The notes beneath the pieces are model-generated. The model did not search any database. It was not told the origin of the DNA and saw nothing but the letters and a program-made list of their open reading frames with translations. A stretch of 17,949 nucleotides of DNA from an uncultured Verrucomicrobiota bacterium (lineage in GTDB: Bacteria; Verrucomicrobiota; Kiritimatiellia; CAIQIC01; Lenti-01), in NCBI GenBank assembly GCA_938003985.1, contig CALKWZ010000030.1, forward strand, positions 1 through 17,949, read 5' to 3'. Made by a program: the position numbers and the translations under genes. Shown piece after piece: positions 5,736-12,770 of this stretch (position 1 is its first letter; each line of letters starts with the position of its first letter).

Positions 5736-8700
5736 TTACGGATTCGGCCGAATCTCGATGACTTCCGGCACGGCGTCCGTGCCGTCATCCGGGAAGACGA
5801 CCCACAGGAAGTTCAGAGCGACCGGATGGGCTTCCAGATCTTCCGGCAACGGCTGCCAGTCCTGGCCGTCCAGACTGGTCAGGACCTGCGCGTCGGCCAG
5901 CGAGGCTTCCGTCACGTCCACTTCCAAGCCGGAGAGCGTCAGCGTCGGCTGGTACTCGACCACAAGATAGCCGCCGCCGACCTTCTGGCCGATCCAGGCC
6001 GTCGCGTCGTCGCCGTCCACCGCGTTCCAGCCGGTTTCGTCGGCCGGCCCTTCGCTGGTCAGCACCGCCACCGGCTCGCTTTCCTCGCCGGCGATGCTGC
6101 CGGCCGACGCCTTCAGCGACCGCCGACCCGCTTCGCGCGTGCCGTAGACTTCCAGTTCAGCCACCACCACCTGGGTGCCGCCGGAATTCGTCACGGCCGT
6201 CAGCCGCAGATAGCGGATGGACGCATCGGCCACCGCCCAGTCGTCCCATCCCGACCGATCGCTGCCGCTCGCATCCGCCAGCGGCGTCCAGGTCGCTCCG
6301 TCCGTCGAGGATTCCAGCACGTACCGTTGCGTCCGGTACGCCCAGTCCCAGTTCAGCAAGCGCACCCGCGTCACCGTATGCGCGCCCTGCAGATCCAGCG
6401 TGAGGGTGCCCGCCGGGGTCGTCGACCAGACCGCCGAACCGTAGTTCGTGCTCACGGCGTGCACGCCGTCGATCAGCTGGGCCGGACGGCTTGCCCGGAC
6501 GCCCGAGATCGTCGCTCCGCCCGTCGCCAGCGCCAGGTTTTCGCCCGCGTCGTCGTCCAGCGCCGTCGCCGTCACCGTCGCCGCGGCCGAGCCCACCATC
6601 GCGATCTGGATCGTCGCCGTCTCGTCCGCCGCGTTCTCGTCCGCCGCGGCGGCCAGCGTCACCGGCTGCCAGACGTTCCAGTTCGAGGAGTTGAACGTCC
6701 AGTTCGTGCGGCTCTGGATCGTGATGCCCGCGTCGCCCGCCGTCCGGCTGAGGCTCACCAGCGTGCTGGCGCCCGGATCCTGGGCCAAGCGCACGAAGAA
6801 CCGGCCTTCGCCCGCTTCGCGGACGTTCACGGCCGACTTCGACAGCTGGATCAGGCTCGGCAGCGCTTGCGTACCGTACACTTCCAGTTCCGCCACCGCC
6901 AGCGCGTTCTGGCTCTGCGTCGTCGCCTCCGCCGTGAACCGCAGGTAACGCAATTCCACGTCGCCCGCGTCCCAGTCCTCCCAGCCGTTGTGGGCCGCGC
7001 CCGTCGCGTCAACCAGCGGCGACCAGGTCACGCCGTCCGTCGAGGATTCGAGCTTGTACTGATGGCCGAGGTTCACCCAGTCCCACGTCAGGATGCGCAC
7101 GTTCGAGACCGTCGCGACGGCCTTCAGGTCGATCGTCATCGTGCCCTTGGGCGTCGTCGAGCTCAAAGCGTGCCCGTAGTTGGTGCTCACGGTATGGATG
7201 CCGTCGATCAGCAGCGCCGCGCGGCTCGAGTAGGTGCCCGCGATCGTCGCGCCGCCCGAAGCCAGCGCCAGGTTCACGCCGGCGTCGTCGTCCAGCGCCG
7301 TCGCCGTCACGGTCCGCGGTTCCGAGCCCAGCATCGCGAGCTGGAAGGTCGCTTCTTCCGCGTCGGCGTTGCCGTCCGCGGCCTGCGCCAGCGTGACCGG
7401 CTGCCAGACGTTCCAGTTCGCGGCATTGAAGACCCAGCTGGCGCCGCTTTGGATGGCGATGCTGTCGCTGCCCGCGGTGCGGCTGACGGAAACGACGGCG
7501 CTGGCGGCCGGCGCCTGAGTCAGGCGCACGAAGAAGCGGCCTTCGCCCGCTTCGCGGACGTTCACGGCCGACTTCGACACCTCGAAGAGGCTCGGGAGCG
7601 CCCGGGCGCCGTACACTTCCAGTTCGGCCACGGAGACGGCGCCGTCTTCCTGCGTGCTGGACACGCCGACGAACCGCAGGTAGCGGGCCGAAACGCTGGC
7701 CACGGCCCAGTCATCCCAGCCGTGGTGGTCTTCGCCCGAGGCATCCACCAGCGTGGTCCAGGAGGTCCCGTTGAGCGACGATTCGATCCGGTAGCGGTGG
7801 TTCAGCAGCACCCAATCCCAAGCCAGGACGCGCACGCGCGAGACCACGGTGGTGCCCTTCAGGTCCACGGTGATGGTGCCCGGCGGCACGCTCGTGCACA
7901 CCACGTAGCCGTAGTTCGTCCGGACGTTGTGCACGCCGTCGATCAGCAGGGCCTGCCGGCAGGGATAGGTCGCGGTCACCGTGGCGCCGCCCGACGCCAG
8001 CGCCACGTTTTCGCCGAGCGCATCGTCGTCCAGCGCGGCCGCATCCACGGTCACCGGATCCACGCCCGTCATCGCGACCGTGAACGTCGCGGTTTCGGCG
8101 TCGGCGTTTGCGTCGTCGCCCTGCACCAGCGTCACGGTCTGCCAAGCGTTCCAATTGTTGGTGTTGAAGGCCCAGTTCGTCCGGCCCTGGAGCGCGAGGC
8201 TCGCGTCGCCGGCGCCGTGGCGCACGGAAACGGCGAGACTGGCGCCCGGATCCTTGTTGAGGCGCACGAAGAACCGGCCTTCGCCGTTTTCGCGCACGTT
8301 GACGGAAGCCTGGCTCGTCACCAGGCGCAGGTGTTCCAGCGTGGTCGTGCTGGCCGTGGCGGAATCATCGCTCGCGCAGGCGGCGCTTTCCGCGCGGACG
8401 CGGAAATAGTAGGTCACGCCTTCCGCCAGCCCGGACACTTCCTGGCTGGTGCCGGCCACCGCGAGGTTCTCGTAGCCGGCCACGAAGGACGGAACCGCCG
8501 CGCCGTCGCAGACGTGGGCGTCCGGCGTCATCGCCGCGGCATTGACCGTTCCCGCCGGGATGGTCCATTCGGAAGCCGTCCAGGTGGCATTGGGCACGAC
8601 CACGTCCGCATTGCGCACCGCGTGCTTGTCGAGATATTCCCACGCGTATCCGGTGCCATCCTGATTGACGACGCCGTAGGCATCGACCACGGTACCCATG

Positions 8701-11700
8701 GCGGTAACGGTGCCGCCCTGAACCAGGAAATAGCCGTCGTCGCCGTTGCCGGAAACGGTCAGGCTGCTGTACTGGTCGGCGGCCTTTCCGAAGGTGCTGT
8801 CGTAGGTGGCGCTGTTGGCGACGACGTAGGTTCCGCCCGCCGCGATCGTTCCGGTGAGCTGGACGTTCGTCCAAGACCCGCCGTTCGCCTGCCGCCAGAG
8901 GTACCAGGTGGCCGCGCCGAAATCGATCGCCGAGTCCGTGGCGTTGTAGAGTTCGACGAACTTCGCATTGGGCACGTCGAGCGGATCCGCCACTTCGGAA
9001 ACGAACAAGCCGCCGGCCGCGCTGGCCTGGAAGTCCGCTTCCGTGCTGACGTCGAGACGGTAGCCGGTGGCGCCGGTCACGGCATCCCAGCTCGCCACGA
9101 AGCTCGCGTAGTCCGGAACCGCGCCCAGATTCGTCGGGGCGTCCGGACCGTCGGTGTTGGCGCTGCCGGCGAGACCGGAAGAATAGAAGCCGTCCACGTA
9201 CGACCACGCCTTGTAGTAGTACGGCGTGCAGGCCTCCAGCTCCGCATGGGTTTGCGGGGAAACGGCGCCGACGTAGAGCACCGTGCCGCCGGCCAGGGCT
9301 TCGCCCACGACCGGCGCGCCGGCCGGATCTTCGAAGACGCCGGTTTCGTTGACGACGATCACCACGTCGTTGCCCGCCGCGTTCGGCGTGAAGGACAATT
9401 CCACGGCGTCCATGCCGGCGGAAACGCCGGAGAACGAGGCCGGGCTGGCCACCGACACCGTCAAGGTGTCCGCGTCCGAGCCCTGGTACAGGTCATCCAC
9501 GACCGTGGCGACCACGGCGTAGCTGCCCGGAACGGTCGGCGGCGTGGCGCCGCCGTCGTAGGTGACGTCCACCGTCAGGCCTTCCGGCACCGTCGCGACC
9601 GACGCGGCGCGCGGCGTGCCGTCGTAGACCTGGGCGAGATCGCCGAGAGTGACGGTGGCCAAGGCCTTCGTGACGGTGAAGGTGTTGGTCACGGGGTCGG
9701 CCGGATCCCAGCCGCCGCCGCCGGCCTGGCTGGCCACGACGCTTACTTCGCCGGCGCCGGTGAAGGTCAGCGTCACGCCGTCTTCGTCGAGATCGGCCGG
9801 ACCGGAGAACACGGCGAACGACACGTCCAGGCCGCTGGAGGCCGTGGCCGCCAGCACGACGACGTCGGTCGTCACTTGGTCGCCGATGGCCGGGAAGTCG
9901 ATCGTCTGCGGCCCGCCGATGGTTTCCAGCGTGGTCACGCTGGCCGTCGCCGAATCCACGCTCGGGCAGCCGCCCTCGCCTTCCGCGCGCACGCGGAAGT
10001 AGTAGGTGACGTTGTCGTCCAAGCCTTCGACCAGCTGGCTCGTGCCCGCCACCGCGAGGTTTTCGTAGCCGGAGACGAAGGACGGCGTCAGGCCACCGGA
10101 ATAGACGTGGCTGCCCAGATAGCTGGTGGTATCCACGGCGTAATTGTCCCACTCGTTGACGTCGTAGGTGGTGACGCCCTGGCTGACGGCGCCCTTGCGG
10201 ACCTTGGTCACGTCGATCAGGTTGGTGACGTTGACGCCGATGGTGCCGATGACGTCGATGTTGACCGAGCTCTTGGCGAGCGCGATCTGGTCGTTGCCGT
10301 TGTGGGTCAAGCTGCCGGAGGTCGCGTCCGCCTGGGCCAGGATCGCGGCGTTGGCGCTGGGATTCGCCACCACGTACACGTCGCCCGCGGCAAGCGTGCC
10401 GGACAAGGTGATGGTCGTGGGCGAGGTGCCGCCGTTGGCGTACACGCGCAGCGTGTAGCCGCCCGCCGACAGATCGACGGCCGCAGCGGTGCCGTTGAAG
10501 ATTTCAACGGCCTTGTTGTTGCTCAAGCCTTCGATGTATTCCGAGATGAACAGGTCGGCCGCGGGGGACGAGACGCCGAAGGCCTCTTCCGTGCTGACGT
10601 CGAGCCGGTAGCCGGTCGCGCGGTCGGCCGCCGTCCAGGTCGCGGTGAAGCTGGTCTCGTTGGTTTCGCTGGCGTAGAGGCCCGTCGGGGCATCCGGCTC
10701 GCACGGCAGGGTCGCGCCCTGCGCCGTCACGCCGGAAGCGTAGTAGCCGTTGTTGACGGAGTAGAACTTGTAGTCGTAGGTCGAGTCTTCGCTCAACCCG
10801 CTGTCCGTGGCCGAGGTGCCGGAACCGACGTAGACGACCGTGCCGGCGCCAAGGGTGTCGGAAACCGAATAGGTCGTGCCCTGCGCGGGCTCGGTCCAGG
10901 ACGCGGCGGCGGCTTTGCGGACCACCATCACGTTGTGGCTCTGCGCGTTCTTGCTCCAGCCCAGATCGATCGCGTGGGTCGGGTCGGTGCCGTTGGCTTC
11001 GGCGGAAGCATCGGACGCGTCGTTGATCGCGCTGACGGCGAAGTAGGCCGAGGCGAGGTCTTCCGGCGGATAGAGCGTGGAGTTGCCCCAGCCGTTGCCG
11101 GACTTGGAGGTGTAGTCGTCCTCCGCCGCGGCGCGCGCCTGGCAAATGACGTAATAGTTCGCCACGGAGGTGAACTGGACCCCGCTCAGATTGCGGCGCA
11201 CGCGCTTGTTGGGCCAATCGCCGTCCTGGTACCAGGCCGCTTCGCCCCAGCTGTAGCCGGTGCCGTCCAAAGCGGTGCCGACGCCGACCTGCGCGTAGTT
11301 CCACGACTCCGCGCCGATCTCGAAGTTCACGTACCACTCGCCCAGCGTGTCGCCGAGGGTGTAGCTGCCCATCGGGGTACCGGCGCTCATCGGGTTGATC
11401 CAGATGCCCGAAGCGGCCGCCGTGGTCGATTCGCTGGCCGCCGTGCCGAACGCGGTTTCCACGTTCGCGCCGTTGCGGGCCTTGACCTGGAAGGAATATT
11501 CGGTTTCGGGGGAAAGTCCGGTGGCGGTGGTCGTGTCCCAGGTGGCCGCCGTCTGCCAGACCGCCGAGGCGCCGAACGTGCCGTTGGCCTGCAGATACTG
11601 GCTGTCGCTCGTGCGCTGGATCGCGAATTCCGTCGAAGCGGGGTTGCCGTTCGCGTTGACCGTCACGTCGAGGGTCGTCGCCGTGGGATTGTCCACCGTC

Positions 11701-12533
11701 GGGGCCGCGGGCACGTTGGCCAGCGTCCAGAAGTTCAGTTCATTGGCCGCCAGCGTCGTATCCACGCTGTTTACGGCATAGGCGCGGAAGTAGTAAATCT
11801 GATTGACGGAGAGCGAGGACAGATCCACGCCGTACTCGCCCTCGCCGCCGGCCGCCGCCGCGGTCGGGTTGTCCGTGATCGCCACGCCGGAGGAGGTCTT
11901 GTAGACCACGCCGCGCTCGGTCACCGTGTCGCCGCCGTCGTCCGTCACGTTGCCGTTGGCCGTGGCCGCCGTCGCGCCGAGGCCGCTGGCCGCCACCGTC
12001 GACACGGACGGAGCCGCGGGGCCGGACGGCGCGTCCGACACTTCGGCCAGATCCACCAGCCAGCGCTTGCCCGAGGTGACTTCGATTTTCGCGTATTTGT
12101 AGGTGGCGTTGTTCACGGCATAGCTGAACTGGGTATAGGTGTCCGACGTGCTGCTGCCGGTCGCGACCGCCGAGCCCCAGGTCGAGCCGTCGCTGGAAAC
12201 GTAGAGCGAGAAGTTCACGGTGCCGTCGGTGGCCGACCAGCGCCGGTGCCAGAAGCTCACCGTGCCGATGCCCGCGGCGTTCTGCGGACTGACGATGCTG
12301 CGCGTGCCCGTGCTCGAGAACCGGATGGCGGCGACGCCTTCATACCGGGTCGTCGTTTCGCGGAAGACGCTGGTCAGGACCCAGCTGTTGACCGTGTAGG
12401 TGCCATAGCTGGCGCCCCAGCCCGTGGCGTTGAAGCCTTCGGACAGCGCCGCATTGGCCGCGCCGGTCCCGACGCAAAAAGCCACCACGGCCAAGATCGG
12501 CAGAATCAATCTCGTCACTCGACTTGTCTTCAT
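5736..12533 (-). CDS. Giant secreted multidomain surface protein (FN3/lamin-tail/MBG/Calx-beta/discoidin), 2265 aa
   Basis: I start at the ATG at 12533, not 36 bases upstream, because GAGGA stands seven bases before it and the product opens with a clean signal peptide (MKTSRVTRLILPILAVVAFC, cut after ANA near residue 28). Domains by eye: jelly-roll-like domain 29-168; FN3-like 174-271 and 275-372; unassigned beta-rich domain 376-500; FN3-like 504-609; FN3 613-870 with a lamin-tail domain inside (658-812; FISEYIEGLSNNKAVEIFNG, GDVYVVANPSA); Ig-like 875-955; MBG 958-1028 (VYDGTPR); FN3-like 1030-1127; FN3 1130-1400 with a second nested lamin-tail domain (1174-1344; VELYNATD, GGTYVVANS); three Calx-beta plus discoidin units 1401-1644, 1648-1888 and 1893-2132; linker; constant C-terminal domain 2153-2265. 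No enzyme domain is seen. Likely a long extracellular adhesin or sugar-binding fibre (inference). It has its own terminator. Confidence 0.9.
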   Translation of the reverse strand: MKTSRVTRLILPILAVVAFCVGTGAANAALSEGFNATGWGASYGTYTVNSWVLTSVFRETTTRYEGVAAIRFSSTGTRSIVSPQNAAGIGTVSFWHRRWSATDGTVNFSLYVSSDGSTWGSAVATGSSTSDTYTQFSYAVNNATYKYAKIEVTSGKRWLVDLAEVSDAPSGPAAPSVSTVAASGLGATAATANGNVTDDGGDTVTERGVVYKTSSGVAITDNPTAAAAGGEGEYGVDLSSLSVNQIYYFRAYAVNSVDTTLAANELNFWTLANVPAAPTVDNPTATTLDVTVNANGNPASTEFAIQRTSDSQYLQANGTFGASAVWQTAATWDTTTATGLSPETEYSFQVKARNGANVETAFGTAASESTTAAASGIWINPMSAGTPMGSYTLGDTLGEWYVNFEIGAESWNYAQVGVGTALDGTGYSWGEAAWYQDGDWPNKRVRRNLSGVQFTSVANYYVICQARAAAEDDYTSKSGNGWGNSTLYPPEDLASAYFAVSAINDASDASAEANGTDPTHAIDLGWSKNAQSHNVMVVRKAAAASWTEPAQGTTYSVSDTLGAGTVVYVGSGTSATDSGLSEDSTYDYKFYSVNNGYYASGVTAQGATLPCEPDAPTGLYASETNETSFTATWTAADRATGYRLDVSTEEAFGVSSPAADLFISEYIEGLSNNKAVEIFNGTAAAVDLSAGGYTLRVYANGGTSPTTITLSGTLAAGDVYVVANPSANAAILAQADATSGSLTHNGNDQIALAKSSVNIDVIGTIGVNVTNLIDVTKVRKGAVSQGVTTYDVNEWDNYAVDTTSYLGSHVYSGGLTPSFVSGYENLAVAGTSQLVEGLDDNVTYYFRVRAEGEGGCPSVDSATASVTTLETIGGPQTIDFPAIGDQVTTDVVVLAATASSGLDVSFAVFSGPADLDEDGVTLTFTGAGEVSVVASQAGGGGWDPADPVTNTFTVTKALATVTLGDLAQVYDGTPRAASVATVPEGLTVDVTYDGGATPPTVPGSYAVVATVVDDLYQGSDADTLTVSVASPASFSGVSAGMDAVELSFTPNAAGNDVVIVVNETGVFEDPAGAPVVGEALAGGTVLYVGAVSPQTHAELEACTPYYYKAWSYVDGFYSSGLAGSANTDGPDAPTNLGAVPDYASFVASWDAVTGATGYRLDVSTEADFQASAAGGLFVSEVADPLDVPNAKFVELYNATDSAIDFGAATWYLWRQANGGSWTNVQLTGTIAAGGTYVVANSATYDSTFGKAADQYSSLTVSGNGDDGYFLVQGGTVTAMGTVVDAYGVVNQDGTGYAWEYLDKHAVRNADVVVPNATWTASEWTIPAGTVNAAAMTPDAHVCDGAAVPSFVAGYENLAVAGTSQEVSGLAEGVTYYFRVRAESAACASDDSATASTTTLEHLRLVTSQASVNVRENGEGRFFVRLNKDPGASLAVSVRHGAGDASLALQGRTNWAFNTNNWNAWQTVTLVQGDDANADAETATFTVAMTGVDPVTVDAAALDDDALGENVALASGGATVTATYPCRQALLIDGVHNVRTNYGYVVCTSVPPGTITVDLKGTTVVSRVRVLAWDWVLLNHRYRIESSLNGTSWTTLVDASGEDHHGWDDWAVASVSARYLRFVGVSSTQEDGAVSVAELEVYGARALPSLFEVSKSAVNVREAGEGRFFVRLTQAPAASAVVSVSRTAGSDSIAIQSGASWVFNAANWNVWQPVTLAQAADGNADAEEATFQLAMLGSEPRTVTATALDDDAGVNLALASGGATIAGTYSSRAALLIDGIHTVSTNYGHALSSTTPKGTMTIDLKAVATVSNVRILTWDWVNLGHQYKLESSTDGVTWSPLVDATGAAHNGWEDWDAGDVELRYLRFTAEATTQSQNALAVAELEVYGTQALPSLIQLSKSAVNVREAGEGRFFVRLAQDPGASTLVSLSRTAGDAGITIQSRTNWTFNSSNWNVWQPVTLAAAADENAADETATIQIAMVGSAAATVTATALDDDAGENLALATGGATISGVRASRPAQLIDGVHAVSTNYGSAVWSTTPAGTLTLDLQGAHTVTRVRLLNWDWAYRTQRYVLESSTDGATWTPLADASGSDRSGWDDWAVADASIRYLRLTAVTNSGGTQVVVAELEVYGTREAGRRSLKASAGSIAGEESEPVAVLTSEGPADETGWNAVDGDDATAWIGQKVGGGYLVVEYQPTLTLSGLEVDVTEASLADAQVLTSLDGQDWQPLPEDLEAHPVALNFLWVVFPDDGTDAVPEVIEIRPNP
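5739..6077 (-). repeat. Constant C-terminal discoidin-like domain, copy in the 2265-aa protein
   Basis: Residues 2153-2265, with WNAVDGDDATAWIGQK, GGGYLVVEYQPTLTLSG, SLDGQDWQPLPEDLE and the final EIRPNP. By eye it is far more conserved with the other two copies than the N-terminal halves of the proteins are. Confidence 0.85.
6138..6857 (-). repeat. Calx-beta-like + discoidin-like unit 3 (type C), 2265-aa protein
   Basis: Residues 1893-2132. Type C marks are GITIQSRTNWTFN, VRASRPAQLIDGVHAVSTN, a Trp before the S.TP.GT stretch (AVWSTTP) and LLNWDWAYR. It is followed by EAGRRSLKAS, the linker carrying the RRS motif. Confidence 0.8.
6870..7592 (-). repeat. Calx-beta-like + discoidin-like unit 2 (type B), 2265-aa protein
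   Basis: Residues 1648-1888. Type B marks are MLGSEPRTVTATALDDD, YSSRAALLIDGIH, NYGHALSSTTPKGTMTIDLK, TWDWVNLGH and AEATTQSQNAL. They match the middle unit of the partial giant protein position by position. Confidence 0.85.
7602..8333 (-). repeat. Calx-beta-like + discoidin-like unit 1 (type A), 2265-aa protein
   Basis: Residues 1401-1644. Type A marks are TYPCR (C1525), HNVRTNYGYVVCTS (C1546), PPGTITVDLK, WDWVLLNHRYRIESS, GEDHHGWDDW and GVSSTQ. The two cysteines could form a disulfide across the discoidin-domain loop. Confidence 0.85.
8334..9446 (-). repeat. Duplicated module, copy 2: FN3-like + FN3 with nested lamin-tail domain
   Basis: Residues 1030-1400 of the 2265-aa protein. An FN3-like part (AGGTVLYVG, YYYKAWSYVDGFYSSGLAGSA) leads into an FN3 first half (DAPTNLGAVP, TGATGYRLDVSTEADF). 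The lamin-tail insert follows (8502-9014). The FN3 second half then resumes with PSFVAGYENLAVAGTSQEV, GVTYYFRVRAES and DSATAS. Confidence 0.8.
8502..9014 (-). other. Lamin-tail (LTD-like) domain 2 nested in an FN3 domain
   Basis: Residues 1174-1344. LTD marks are GLFVSEVADPLD, NAKFVELYNATDSAIDF, WYLWRQANGG, VQLTGTIAAGGTYVVANS and GNGDDGYFLVQ. FN3 strands flank it on both sides in one reading frame. Confidence 0.7.
9924..11024 (-). repeat. Duplicated module, copy 1: FN3-like + FN3 with nested lamin-tail domain
   Basis: Residues 504-870 of the 2265-aa protein, in the same order as copy 2: FN3-like part (LGAGTVVYVGSG, YDYKFYSVNNGYYASGVTAQGA), FN3 first half (DAPTGLYASE, RATGYRLDVSTEEAFG), lamin-tail insert (10098-10562), FN3 second half (PSFVSGYENLAVAGTSQLV, NVTYYFRVRAEG, DSATAS). 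An Ig-like and an MBG domain separate the two copies. Confidence 0.8.
10098..10562 (-). other. Lamin-tail (LTD-like) domain 1 nested in an FN3 domain
   Basis: Residues 658-812. It matches typical bacterial LTD sequence well: DLFISEYIEGLSNNKAVEIF, NGTAAAVDLSAGGYTL, TLSGTLAAGDVYVVANPSA, NGNDQIALAK and IDVIGTIG. It sits between the two halves of an FN3 domain. Confidence 0.75.
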
Positions 12534-12770
12534 GTGTGTTTCCTCGACCCTTGCTTTTTTAAATCGCAATCATCCGCCGAAACCAAAGGCTTCCGCGGGC
12601 GGCATTCTCCGCGCAGTGATGCCCAATATACCTCAAAAACTCTCTTTTCCCAGTCGGGCCATGCTACATGGCGAAGGATTGCGCATATAGTTAAAATCGT
12701 GTTAACGGAAGATGCGTTTTACCGAAATGAGGCCGATGCCATCCGGCATCGCAGCGGGGCGCTGAACCCG
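12534..12770 (-). promoter_or_regulatory. Intergenic region before the 2265-aa gene, with its ribosome binding site
   Basis: On the minus strand GAGGA (12541-12545) stands seven bases before the ATG at 12533 and decides the start. The 237-base region is partly AT-rich (for example TTTAAAAAA near 12555-12563 and TATATT near 12626-12631). I see no clear -35/-10 pair. A 7-bp hairpin at 12734-12751 lies near its distal end. Confidence 0.5.
12734..12751 (-). terminator. Weak candidate terminator after the TMTC-like gene
   Basis: CGATGCC and GGCATCG form a perfect 7-bp stem with a 4-base loop, 19 bases after the stop codon. No T-run follows directly (the sequence continues GCCTCATTTCGG), so termination here is doubtful. 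Confidence 0.25.

Noticed and set aside
12534..12569. Upstream ATG at 12569 as the start of the 2265-aa protein
   Set aside because: It would add 12 charged residues before the signal peptide, and the GAGGA Shine-Dalgarno (12541-12545) lies inside that extension at correct spacing for the ATG at 12533.
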